Shown here: positions 1 through 13,600 of the stretch, piece after piece
Layout: the number at the start of each line of letters is the position of its first letter
Position numbering within the stretch: the first letter of the stretch is position 1
Source of the DNA: Lineus longissimus
Taxonomy: Eukaryota; Nemertea; Pilidiophora; Heteronemertea; Lineidae
DNA length: 64,000 nucleotides
NCBI RefSeq assembly: GCF_910592395.1
Contig: NC_088308.1
Coordinates: 25,745,501 to 25,809,500, forward strand
Reading direction: 5' to 3'
Notes under the pieces: generated by a model
Databases searched by the model: none
What the model was told of the DNA's origin: nothing
Seen by the model: only the letters and a program-made list of their open reading frames with translations
Program-made: the position numbers and the translations under genes

Positions 1-475
1 GTACATATCATTGATGGACATGTCCGGACAGACATTATTGGTTTGAGTTGAAAAAGTTTAGAATGACTGATGTGAATAGTGTGGCTGAATCGAGTAGCAA
101 TGTATGAAAAATGACATTTCCATGTGATTGATTCAGGATTGTCAATGTCAGTAGAGTATGAGTAGGGCGACATTCACATTGTCATTGATTCACATTTTTA
201 ATCATCGTAATTGTCATTATCATCTAACTGACAGCTGTCGACCGTCACTGTCACTCACCAACTGTGTTGCCGTACTCGGGAAGTCCGTCCCACAAAAAAA
301 TTAACATGTTTCTTTATGCAAAGATTTAAAATGATAAAGACAGTGTTGTCTGTTGATGCCTTTGGCTATCTAAAGCTACATTTAATTCTTTGTTACATGT
401 ATGATGTAGGCCTCCATTCAGTCAAGTTTTTTCTCATTGGCAATATGTTCTCACCAGCATTATTCATTTTTTTAG
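1..475. other. Left-edge non-coding stretch before first detected FBF1 exon
   Basis: No ATG here can be tied with confidence to the first FBF1 exon (476-506), which opens in phase 0 after the acceptor TTTTTTTAG. It may be intron or 5' UTR. Nothing else is recognised. Confidence 0.4.
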
Positions 476-3400
476 GGTTGGAAGCCAGGACAAAAGAAGT
501 CAAAGGGTAGGTGCAATATGTAGGCCATCAAAGTTTTAAAATATGTATTTATATCATGGAGGAAAAAACTATACATGCATAACAAGCTTACAGTTTGTTA
601 CTGTTGTTTCAGGAACATCCTATAAACCTCAACTCAATATTATTGGTCTCAAAACCATCACTGTGCATGTGTCACTGTAAGAACTGTCTATTTTATACCA
701 TTCCATACCATACTAAGTTCTAAACTATGCATGTGTCTTTTAAAACTGGTTTACAGGCATTACTGCTGGTAGAAAAGGTGTATATGAACGGCACTGTAAG
801 TGATGTTGTCTATTCAATACCACCAGTCCAATTCAAGTTTGCTACGCTAATTGTTTATACATGCAAGCTGACATATTTGCAAGATGCTTTATCGGCATTG
901 TTTATACTTGCTATTTTTTGTGTTTTATTTTTTGTAGTACAATACAAATTGTGACTCTTATCCATTGTAATATATTTCATCATGTTTTATTCTCTTTTCA
1001 CATTTAATATGAACCTGTAAATGTTTGCATGCTTTTTATTTTTCACAATTACTGATATGAGTATTTGTCAAAATCTTACGGAAATTCCTGTTACAGTGTA
1101 GTATTGTCAGAATGCTAATACAAGCGCACAAATACACCCCACTTGACTGTCACTGACTGCCCAATTGTCTATGTTTTTCAGGCAAAGCATCAGCTGATTT
1201 GGATAATGCCCTTGGTGACCTTCTTGGAGACGATGGTGAGTTGATGGAATCTTTGTGCTATGTTGTATATGAATCTTGATGTTTTTACTGGCCCCTCCCC
1301 TTCTTCTCTACTGGATCCTATACCATTTCAATCCTGTCCATTTCAGACTCACTTTCACTTGATTCTCCGAAACCAAAGAAAGTATCAGCAAAGGCCTCAT
1401 TCGGTGGAAAAGGAAAAACAAGGTATGCATTTTATATAAATTGCAGGAGCACTGCTTGGTGTGGGTTTGACCCTTACTGAATGGTAAAATACCAGCACAA
1501 AATAGCAAGTATATGGATCAAAGGCTTTGTTTAGGGGTCCTTACTTTGTTGCTCGAGGGCACCACAATCTTTGGCCCACAATGGGAAACTCTAACTTTGA
1601 ATGAACCGGGCAAATGTAGATTTGTGAAGTGCACTGTTCATTTTGCAGTGGTCGGGATGATGATTTCTATAGCAGCCTTGCAGCAGATGCTGACTATTCT
1701 GAGCTGTCCATATCGGAGGCAGATCCAAATGAGATGGCAAAATCTTTAGCTGTGAGTATTCAGTTTCTCTCTGATTCTCTCTAAGAGACATTATTGTCCC
1801 GTGACCAGAGTGAAAGAGGATGATTTTAGCGCAGCCAATCTATAGATGCATAACACACAGTCTAGGTCTCCCGTTCAAAGTAATTTTGATACCTCCACCT
1901 AGGTGGCAGTGCCTCATGGTTTTGAAAATCACACACTATGACTATAGTTAGTAGTATCATAAAAAATGGGCCTTTATACACAGGGCTTTGATGACATGGA
2001 GGCTGATCTCTTTGGTTCCAAAAAAGCCACGCCAGGGAAGAAGAATGCCACTAACCCAATGGGTAGAACATCATCCCCTCAGAGAAACTCTACCCCTCCC
2101 AAGGGAGCTCTGAGACCCTCGACTGCTCCAGAGTCTACAGTCAAGAAGACAGTGACATTCTCACCACCACAGACCCCAACAAAAAAGGCAGAGTCAAGTG
2201 AACTGAAGCCGACGTCAAGGAATAGTAATGTTAAAGGAGAGGTCAGAGCTAAAGTGGAGAAAAAGAAAATCGATTTTGGAGGTAATTGGTGACATGACAA
2301 AAACTTGATAATGCTTTTTCTTTAAAACTTTTAAAACTCTCCGAACATTCTTACACCAGGAGTTTTATATATACGGTAGAAAACTTAAGTAAAAGCATTT
2401 ATGAGTTAGTCGATTGTATCATCCTAAGCTTCTTTTCTTTACTTCAGAAATGGATGAAGATGATCCATTAGCGGGGTTATTGTCCGATGATGAAGAAGAA
2501 TTTGGAATCAGGAAGAAAACTCCCAAGAAATCGACATTGAAGTCCAGTGCAACTGTTGAGGCTCCTAAAGCTGAGAAGCCTCCTTCCCCAAGAGTTGAAG
2601 TTGTGGAGGAGAAGAAAGAAGCAGGTAAGCTAATACTGTTTCCAGTGATATTTGATTTGAAAAAAACATGATAGGCTTTGTAGGTTTGTTTCTGCCATGA
2701 ATCTAAGGAAACATCATATCCTGTATTTTCATTTTAAGCATCGTTCGTGTTTGCTTCTTCCTGCATGAATTTTGCATTTTCATCAAATATCATCTGTTGA
2801 CAAGTGCATGAATCTTTTAGTTTGCTTGAATGATTTTAATTTGCACAAGAGAATTTTGCCTTTGCCACGCTAAGCTGCAGCAATTTATCACTAACTGTAA
2901 CTCTTACTAGGCCCCAGAAGTAGAATGTTGGATGTTGATCGACCCCCTACGAGAAGTGGTCCAAAGTTGGATGAGTTTGCAGAAGTTGCAACAGGTAAAT
3001 GAGAGTGGTGTTTGTTACAAGAAATATGGAGGCTGTTGCCAAGGAAAGGACTCTAAATACATTGAAATAGGGGATTTTCATACTAATAAACAGGGCTGAT
3101 TTTCACTAATATGATGTCAATGGTCAGACCAAATCAGCGACCCGTCTGCCATCGTTTTGCTGGTTCCCCATTGCTTTCTCTAATGCTTCTCTCTGTTGCT
3201 TGCCTGCACAGCTTCTTCTCTTTTGCAGATCCTAGTTCTAATTTGCATATCTCATTTTCTACTTTGTCACATCCCTCTTCTAAAGACACTGTCTGATGTC
3301 CAAGTCTTATTCTGTCCTGTCTCATCTCTTACTTTCCCTTTCAGTTTTATCTTCGTCTTAATCTGTCAATTGTTGATTCTTTGAGCCCTAATGTGCATGC

Positions 3401-6400
3401 CGTTAATACCATGGGTGATATGAATAAAGACTAGCAATTGCTTTTACTGAAAACCCCATGTACATTTACACTAGGCCTTTCTGTACAAAACTGAAGTAAA
3501 AGCATTTACTAGTCTTTATTCATATCACCCACTGTCTCTGACTTTGCTCTTCTTTGTAATGCTTGTCTTTTTGAGGAGGATGGTTGTTGGCGTGTGATTG
3601 GTATGGATCAAATGGACTATAGCAAGGTCCACCTCTGCATGGATGGAAACTCTGAACGAAATTTATGGTGACTAATGTGTCCTTCATATGTTTTTAGCTC
3701 CTGCACCTGTAAAGAAACCTGTTTCAAGGCGGAAGGAAGCAGAAATCACGTTTGATGATGACGATGATGACGTTCTCGGAGGTAAGATGATACGTACATT
3801 TGATTTACAAGATTTTACTGTCAAAAGAAATGAAGTGAAGCCCATGCCAAAATTAGTGATCAGCAGTGGAGAGTTTTTGTTAGCTCAGCTGACAAAGTCA
3901 GCGGAGCTAGTAGAATAGCTGTTCAAATGGTGTCCGTCCTGCAATCCATCCATCTAGGGACCCATCTGTGGACAAAATTGGACATTTCTGATTGGGAAGG
4001 CCTAGCCACTTCGTTGGCGGTGCTAAATTAGGAGTTGCCCAAGGTGAACTCAAAAAACGAAAAATCAGCGCGATCCGACCTGTATTAAGAGAATGAGGTC
4101 ATTTCGCGTGTAGATTTCTTTCCCTTTTTACCTCGGTCCACAGAGCAAATATTGTTTTCAAATGTGGCTGAATATTTTTTAATATTTTTTCATTTTTTAC
4201 TTTTAATGGAATTAATATGGTTTTCACCGCCAGTTGGCGCTGCAGGCACATTGACTGAATTTTGGCGATTTCAAATTTGGCGGTGGCTCAACTTTTTGCA
4301 AGCAGTGCCGCTGATTGGCCGATCGATAGAAGAGATGCCACCATTTAAAAATGGCGGTAGTCGCTGCTTCAATGAAGGTGAGTGAACTTTCTCATGTTCA
4401 ATCGGTTGATACTCTTTTAATCAACATGACCATGTACCTGAAATTTGTTTAGGTACTGAAAAGAGTCTATATAATTCAGATTTATCGATAGTTTTTTATA
4501 ATATTGCGGAAATTTTGTGCACAAATTAGCGAAAGTTGGTGCTCGTCTCATGTCATTTTAGAGCGAGAAATTTGTTTCCGTCGATCTCTACCACTGAAAA
4601 ATCGCTTGCATAGCTTCGAATTTTTGTGAAAATAAGTATCTGAACTTGGTTTCAAATAGTCTAGAGAGTTACCTTTGTGGTGATACATATGGTATGTGAT
4701 AAATATTTGTGGAATTAGTGAACTTTCTCATGTTCAATCGGTTGATACTCTTTTAATCAACATGACCATGTACCTGAAATTTGTTTAGGTACTGAAAAGA
4801 GTCTATATAATTCAGATTTATCGATAGTTTTTTATAATATTGCGGAAATTTTGTGCACAAATTAGCGAAAGTTGGTGCTCGTCTCATGTCATTTTAGAGC
4901 GAGAAATTTGTTTCCGTCGATCTCTACCACTGAAAAATCGCTTGCATAGCTTCGAATTTTTGTGAAAATAAGTATCTGAACTTGGTTTCAAATAGTCTAG
5001 AGAGTTACCTTTGTGGTGATACATATGGTATGTGATAAATATTTGTGGAATTTGTGAAATTCGGTTTTCAAACGTGCCGATGATGCAAGCGATCTCGCGT
5101 GAATTTTGCAAGTCCTGATATGTCGACCGGGTGTCAAAAATCACTCGCCTAAATTCAATTCAAAGATCAAAAATAATATCTGAACTTAGTTTCAAATAGC
5201 CTACGCAATTATCATTTCGGTGATATATAATGCATGCATGTAATAATTGATTAATCTGCCTAAAACGCGCTATTAAAACGGCGAAAGATCGTGATGGTGG
5301 CGGTCGCACTAAATAACGACCGGTCGGGCCCGGCGTCTGGCGGAGAAAAAAAGGTAGCGGCCGGAGGTTGAAACGGGATTTTTATGCACTTTTAACTGTA
5401 TATATATGTTGTTTGGATGTATTTCTAACAGTTCTGTAACTTTGATGACCAAGCTTGCGCCCAAAGTTGGTGAAATTGATGCTTGTTTATGGACTGCGCT
5501 AGCGACCGGAGAATTCGCCGTCGGCCATTTTGGCTACGGTCCCTGAGATGTTGTGGTTGGCAATTTTGCAACAAATTTCGCCATTTAGGCTGCGTTTGTT
5601 TACAATTATTTTGAAAGTCACATTATGACATCGTAGTATGAATTCCACTGCAGTTTCGTTACGCAGCAATGCTCATGTTTTTGGTTTGCAATCCTGTACT
5701 GTCTGTAGGCCTACACTGCGCTGTGCATGGCTGTACTGTAGCTGTAAAAAAGACAAAAACCATAGCCTAGCCCTATAGGACAGGCTTAGAGTATAACTCA
5801 ACAAACAGGCCCTCATGATTCATTTGATGGACACCTTATTTGATAGTACCTCATCATTAAGTCCACTAGATCCTGTTCTGTCACATGTCCTAGACGATAG
5901 ACAATTTTCAAAATGTAGTACACCACTCACTCATCTTTAAGCCCAGCTCTCGGCTCACATCATGTGGGCACGGTTGGCTGTTGAGTGTTATGGTTCAGTC
6001 TGTGAGACTAATTTAAAGAGGTTACACTTTTATTTTGAATTGGAAAACAGCCCACAGGACTGACTTTTCACTGAGTAATAAGTGTGCCCTTCGAAGGTAA
6101 AGTCTCTTTCTGGATTTGCTTCCATAGATGCCTTGTTCAGGATATCATCTGACCGATGCCTGATCAAGCACAGACTGTATCCGGTGGTGTACATTTCCCC
6201 GTCTATGTCACCCTTTTTTATTCAGTCAGTGTTAATTTCTCTTCTCTTTTTTTACAGATTAACTGTTGTTGGTTATTACAAGAGGAGTCGTTGGCACATT
6301 TCAAGTCCAGGAAAGCACTTGCTGTTCCCACATTCAGAGTGAGGTGTGCTTACTCGTTTTACTGCTTTCCATTCCCGGAGAGCGTTATCAAATATCTGCT

Positions 6401-7627
6401 GCAAGGCAACAAATATCTGCCGCAAGGCGCTTCAAATATCTGCCGAAAGGCATCAAATATCTGCCGCACCAATAAAGTTCATTTTGTTAACCAACTCTTT
6501 ATCTTCTTTTCTTCACATACAAAAAAGACCGTCCCAAACATTTGGCTGCATCCACTTCATCAATGTCCAGACAACAGTCGGTTCATTTGACCATTGTAAA
6601 GCACCAGGCCCCACCTCACAAAATACACTGTAATAATCATGTACCTTGTGTCCATGTGCATGTTATTAGTTCCACCTACGCTGCATGAAGACAAGGACTC
6701 CACTCTTTGACGTCACCACACAACTCCTTGACGTCATCACACACCCCACTACTGCAACGGCAATAGAAATGACTTTACGTCATAATACCAGGGTGACGTC
6801 AACTCAGTACTTCAGCATGCACTGATATAGCAAGAAGGTCTTTCGCATCAGCACTTCTGCGTGCTAGACGTTATAGCTTCACGTTGCCTCATAATAACGT
6901 TACCGACACGCACTTGGCCCTTGCCTTCACCTATCCATTTCAGCTGAGCGCCAGGCCCTTGGGCCTCTTGTTTATCATGTATGTTGTTTTATGCTTTATA
7001 TGTGAACATTTCTGTAGAGTTTGAATTTGTGATGTCTTTCTTTGGAGGGCTGGGGTGAAGTGTTGCCAGTTAAATTCCAATGTAACGCATGTTTTTGTTC
7101 ATTTCCTGTAGAATCTTTCGCTCAGATTGAAGCATGTCATGTAAAAGGGGGCATTGGAAAATGACCACAAATTGGAATGTGGTTCTTTTAGCAGTGCATG
7201 TAAACAGCCCTTATGTGTTAGTCTAGGGCATCCATATTTTTGTTGGCATTGATATTTACAGATATGCTTGGAATAGAAGAGAAAGTCCAAGAAAAAAGTG
7301 CTGACACTCCTGCAGAAAATGTTGTTGACAAACCTGCTGATGGTCACTGGATGACCTATTCTAATGGAAAATGTAACAGATTTTTTTGGATGCCACTTTT
7401 TTTTAGTCTAGGAACATTTACATAGAAGGCTTTTCCCTAAAAAAAACCACAGAAGATCCTTGCTTGTATTTGTATGTAGTTCATAGTCTGACTTGAGCGA
7501 TATAAAACTCTAGCCATTCGTGATGATAGGAAGATAACAGTGTTACAATTTTGTCTGAATCTGCTGGGACCTTTTTAGCTCACCTCTTAGCAGAGGTGAG
7601 CTTATCCCATACCGTGGCGTCCGTCGT

Positions 7628-7662
<35 letters not shown>

Positions 7663-10600
7663 CGTCGTCCGTTAGCAGGGCACGTTTCATAACTGTTAGA
7701 GCTATTGAGTTGAAACTTGGTACACATGTACCCTTATGTAATGACACCTTGGAGACCAAGTTTCGGTCCGATTCGTTTCATGGTTTGGCCACCAGGGGGC
7801 CAAACGTTAAAAGTGAAAATATGCAATATCTCCCTTAATAGTAGTCGGGAAATTTTGAAAAAAATATGGTAGGTACTTCTAGCAAAGGTGCATCATATAT
7901 CCTCCGGGTTTTTGATTTGACCTCCTTTTCAAGGTCACAGAGGTCAAATGGTGTAAATTGGCCGTTAGGATGTAACGATGGCACGTTTCTAAACTGCAAT
8001 GACTATTGATACCAAATTTAGTACACATTTACCCCTTAGTCAGGTGATCTCAGGGACCGAAGTTTGGTCCAATATGATTCACCACTTGACCACCAGGGGG
8101 CAAAATCCAAAAACCTTAAAAATGTGATTATTCCTTAATTTCTTGCCCGATTGCCACCAATTTGATATCATGGGTACATCTAACCACCATACAGTATATG
8201 TCACGCAGGTTTTTAATTTGACCTTCTTGTCACGGTCACAGAGGTCAAATGGCGTAAATTCGCCCTCAGGCCGTAACTATGGCACGTTTCTTAACTGCAA
8301 TGACTATTGATCACAAATTAAGTACACATGTACCCCTTGGTCAGGTGATCTCAGGTACTGAAGTTTGGTGCGATCTGATTTGCCGTTTGGCCTCCAGGGA
8401 GGGGGCCAAATCCTAAATTCTTCAAAATGCCATTATTCCTAGTAATGACTTGCCCGATTGGCACCAATTTTATATCATAGGTACATCTAATTCTAACAAC
8501 CATTCAATGTGTCACCCGGGTCTTCTTTGATTTGACCTACTTTTCAAGGTCACAGAGGTCGAATGTACTGTAAATTGGCCATTTTGGGGAAATTGTAATT
8601 GCTTGGACCTACATCAAACCTAACACTACATGACACAATACCATGCTCTTTATCCATCTTTCCTCCACATGAGGTGAGCACAATGGCCCTGGCCATTTCA
8701 TTTCATTTCAAAAGTGTGTGTTGACACTCACCAGTGTGTCTGCTTGTCCTGTTCCTCAAATTGTCTACAAACCAAAGAGGTGACTTTATTTAGTGATGCC
8801 ATTGTCTTGCCAAGTGTTCTCTTAATGTCGTCCCTCATCATGTTGACTCTATCTAGGTTTCGATGATGAAAAGTTCACCAGGCCGCCAATGGCCCGTCAG
8901 CTAACACTAGAGGATGGTAGTGGGGCTACTCCTGAAGCTGCTCCTGAAGGTCTCATTGTTTGCTTGCTGTTATACTTGCTACTTCACTTGGATTGTGGAT
9001 TGTTATGTGTATCATTTATTCTATCACTCGGTTTGAGTCTTTCCTGAGTTGTGTTATCAACATCGCTGGTAAATGTATGATGATGAGTTATATGGATTAT
9101 GAGTGACTTTGGTTAGATTCACGAAAGGAAATCTCCCAATCACCCAAGAGGCTTTCAACAGTCCAAATCATCAGGGCACTGTTGGATGATGGAAATTCAT
9201 CTGTCTGCTTGTTTTTCACTCTTTTTGGTTTAGCACCTTGATGATTGTGTGTTAGGTCTGCACTAGTTTCCATATATGTGTTGAATTGTTTCAATGATGC
9301 GTATTATGCTGAGAGTGAGAGTCGTTGACAAAAATCAACTTTTAACTTCAAATCATCAAACAGTGTCAAGAGTGAGAGATGACATATCATCAATGTCAGG
9401 CTTAAAACATTTCCTCAAAACCTGAGTAGTGAAAGATATGAGAGCACTCTGTATTCTTGATAATGTAGGCATCTCTATCTCTAGATATGTATTTTTGTTC
9501 TAGATTCCTATTGCTTTAGGACACTGCGATCAGCTTTGCATATTCGTGTAGCTTTCCGCTTTAGATTTACATATCATGAGGTACATATAATAGTGTAAAA
9601 CATTGTCTACTTGTACATATTGTAGTAGATTCTAATATTGCTTGATTCCAGAGCCCCACCGCAACAGCAGGCCTCGCCCTAGGATGCCACGTCAGGCCAG
9701 TTTTATAGATGACGATGATGAGCTAGACCTTGGCGGTGCTTAGACATGTTTTTATCGTTTGTTGTTTTTGTGTTGCACTGGGACCCCACAAAAACTTGTG
9801 TTCTGTGAAGAGAGATGATTATCCACATTTTCTTTCCTTTCATCTTTGTGTGGACAGCCACTCATTGTCAGTGTGTTCTTTCTTCCAGAACACTTTATGT
9901 CTTCTTCTCTGCATTCACTCTCTGGGCGATCTTCGTGTCTACACTGTTTCTGTTTGCTGCCAATTATGTCCCAGTGGTTCCTGTCATTGACCAGAAATCA
10001 TTATACTACCCTACATTGTACACTACCAATCACGCGTTTCAGTTCAAATGATACACCCTTCATTGTTGTGTACCAATGCCTTTGTCAATAACAGTTCTGG
10101 GTTTAGGAAGGGAGATAAATTCAGTTCAAAGTTTACTCATCAGAGTGGTGCAGGGCAGAAGTTATAGCTTCGAATGAATTTCTCATAATCTCAAGCAGTT
10201 TAACTGAATTTTGACTGTTTGACCACATTTCATCATGTTATTTATTTGTCTTCTGCTTCAGGGCTTGGTTTCGATGATGAAGCACCCAAATCGAGAAAGA
10301 AAACTCCTGAAGAAGAGGAGAACAAACCAGCCAAGTCCATCATGGATTCACTGCTGGGGAAGTCAACAGATGTCAGCAAACATCTGGAGAGACCAGGATC
10401 TGGTGCTGTGACAAAAAAAGAATTTGTCCTGGATAAGAAATACACACAAAAAGAGGGTAAGGTTTTGATAGAAAAGTAGGGAAAGTTCCTCTGTCAGTAA
10501 GAAATTAGGAAAAAAGTGGGACTTTCGCAGTTCAGGTTGTCCAAGTTGTGGACACTAGTTTTGAGCTCACTGTTAGGGAAGCTTATCCATCATCATCATC

Positions 10601-13600
10601 CATCATCTGTTAGTGGAGCTTGTTTTCAAAGTGCTCGATTGACTGGTGATGAAATTATTTTGCTCTCATGTTGCAGAAAAACCAAAAGAGTCAACAGAAG
10701 AGGATTTTCTCTTTGGGAGTTACCGCCCGTCATCTGCCCCATCACGCTCTGCAGGTCAGGGAAGGCGGGGCCCCGTATTAGATGAAGATCTAGACGATAT
10801 GTTCGGATCTGGATCTGACCGCCCTACCACGCGGCTTGGAGAGTTATCGGCAACTATGGATGCACCGACTAGCCGTGGTGGCATGTCTGGTACTGTCGAT
10901 GGACCAAGTCGGCGTGGCATGTCTGCAACAGTGGACGGATCAGAGGATTGGCTGAGTAAAGCTTTGAAAGATTCCGACGCTGATGCTAAGCCTAAGAAGG
11001 AGACTACAAAAGCCAAGGCAGCTGCGTCTGAGCCTGGAGATTGGCTTGGCTTGGGTGAGGAGAAAGGCAAGGAGGAAAAAGACCCAGGTGAGTCTCTCAC
11101 TTACAAGGGATGGGTTCTCATGTTTGCATAAACTTAACAGTCTGTTTGGAACAATGGGACAATATGATCTTTTGAATGTTTCAGGTGATTGGCTTGGTTT
11201 CGGCAGTACAAAGGCCGAGACAAAGGCTGACCCGTCAGATTATTTAGGCCTTGGATCAGCCCCCTCAGCTCCTCAGCCAAAGAGAGGTGATGATTGGCTT
11301 GCACTGGGTGAAGAGAAAGAAGTTACAGTACCTCAACAAAAGGTTGACCCAAAAGCTGCCGTCCAACCAGAACCCAGGTGAGTTGTGATTTTCAATCATT
11401 TGGGGATGGACAGTGCAGGCTGATATGTACAATAATAATTGTGAGTTTTTTTCTAGAGTGCAGTTTTACTGACTTGGGTCTGGCTCAAAGCACTTTAAAA
11501 GGCAACAGTTGCCGCTATTACAGGTCTGCACAGAGGATCTCTAACTCCAGGGTATCAGTTTCAAAATCAAACACTGAAATTTGCTGCTTTACATCTGCCA
11601 TTTGAAACTGAATCATTGTCAGTTTTCATTCTTGTACTGTTTTCTCCAGTGAACAAACAACAGCCGACCTGCCATCAATGCCTCCATACAGTCCCCCACA
11701 CGGTCCAGGGTCTGGCGGACAGAGGCGTAACAGAATGGCTGAGATAGGAGACTTGTTCTCCACAACCACGGCTGCCTCGGATATGAGCAGCACAGGCAGC
11801 AGGAGGGGAGGTCGAAGACGGCTTGGCAGCGACATGAGAACAGGCTCCCTCGACTTGGGTGATAGCAGACCGCCAACAGCTGAATTCGGTGTCGATCTCG
11901 GCCTCAATTCTGGCCCAAAGGTGGCACAGGCCCAGCCGAGTGTGGTTATGCCTGACACTGGTGTTACTGCACAGTTGAGGGAGATGGAGCAACAACAAGC
12001 TGCCTTGAAAATGAAGCAAGAGGAACTTCTCAGAAAACAGCAACAAGAACAGGTATGTGCAGTCTTCAATGTGAGATTTCAGATTCATTTAAAATCATGA
12101 GTCCATACATAAAAGTTTGCCAACAATTTTTCATGAATTTCAGAAAAATCAAGTGAATGTTGATAGGCATTTTCTTCTGAAAAGTACTGATATATTCATT
12201 TTGCTACAGTTGGCGCTCCAGAAAAAGATGCAGGAGGAGCAGATTTTGGCACAGCAGAAACAGAGGCAGGTGATGGAGATGCAGCTTCAGCAGCAGCAGG
12301 CAAAGATAGAGGAGGAATCTATGAGACTGCAGCAACAGATGATGCAGACGTCATCTGTCGGTTATGGGCCCATGACGTTTGGTACCCCGTTGATGTCATC
12401 ATCGATGATGGTCACGAGCCAGGTTGAGATGGAAGGACAGGTAGGATTGATAAGGCCTTGAGGTCTTAAAAATCGTTGTGATTTCAACTCGCAGTCTCAA
12501 GCCTTAGAATTCATAAACAGATTCTGTAACCCCGTTATATTTGCTGCCCTAAACCGACCGTCATACACTGCTAATGCTATAATAGTGGTATTGTACCCTT
12601 TTTTAGGTCAAGAAGTCGGAGCTGGAGAAAGAATTCCTACAGAGTATGTTGGATACAATCAAAAAGAGACACCAGGAAGAGATAGAGGCTCTTGAGCAAT
12701 CAAATAAGTAAGTGTAGCGTACGTTGTATTTTGTATCAAGCATCTATACATGTTTGACTGTATGTAGGCTCAAGGCTAGGATAACCTCTGTCTCTGTATT
12801 GAGTCAGATTTTTCAATGGAAGCTGTTACCTTGCTTGTTGTTGCTTCTGGGTTGCTGGCTCAGCTGCTTGCCGTTTGGCCACCTCAATGTCCATGTTATA
12901 TGTGAGGTGGGGGATGTTTTAACGATATGAACATTCAGTGTTCCCATTGTGAATCCATCTCTTCTTTCAGGAGTAGAATACAAATGATGGAGGAATCTTT
13001 CCAAAGGCGAGAGGCACGCCTTAGAGAAGACAACGATCACCTTGTCTCGCAAAATCTGTCCAAGGTTCGCGAGATGGAGCAAGAGCGTACCAACCTCATC
13101 TCCGCCAACCATCGGAAGCTGCAAGAGTGGGAGAAAGATAAGGCAGATGAGATGGAGAGGATTAAGGATATCCATCGGAAGGGCATTAACGATCTGAGGA
13201 AGGAGCATGAGGAGGGCATGGAGAGGCTGAGGATGGCCAGGGACCACGAGATACAGGCAGTCACTAATGTCCAGTCGCATTCAAAGTAAGAGGAATTGTC
13301 TAAAACTTCCTTTAAGAAACTCCTTCAGATTACCAATTATTTTCACTGCTCATCATAAGAAATTGCCATGTTGGTATATGATCTGATGATTACACTGTTT
13401 CAGATCGTTACAAAATGTGATGGATAAGATAGAATACCAGGCGCGGAATCTCGGCGATCTACATCAGAAGGTTGAAGGACAACACGGTAGTAACCTGGAC
13501 GACCGAGAAAGGGTCATGCATGAAAAGGATACACACTTGAAAGGTACATGTAGGCATAAACCAGGTCATCGGAAATTGTCAAGAAAGTTCAATTTCATTG

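Noticed and set aside
316-510. ORF with ATG overlapping the first FBF1 exon, considered as the FBF1 start
   Set aside because: It reads the 476-506 exon in a different frame from the one that joins to the next exon.
6156-6633. Overlapping plus-strand ORFs in the FBF1 intron
   Set aside because: They cross the 20-bp minisatellite, which is open in several frames.
7551-7838. Arginine-rich ORF
   Set aside because: Translation of the CCGTCGTCG simple repeat inside a mobile element.
11626-12088. Minus-strand ORFs of 137 and 147 codons
   Set aside because: Shadows of FBF1 exon 11650-12052.
12813-13280. 155-codon minus-strand ORF
   Set aside because: Antisense shadow of the FBF1 coiled-coil exon 12971-13285.
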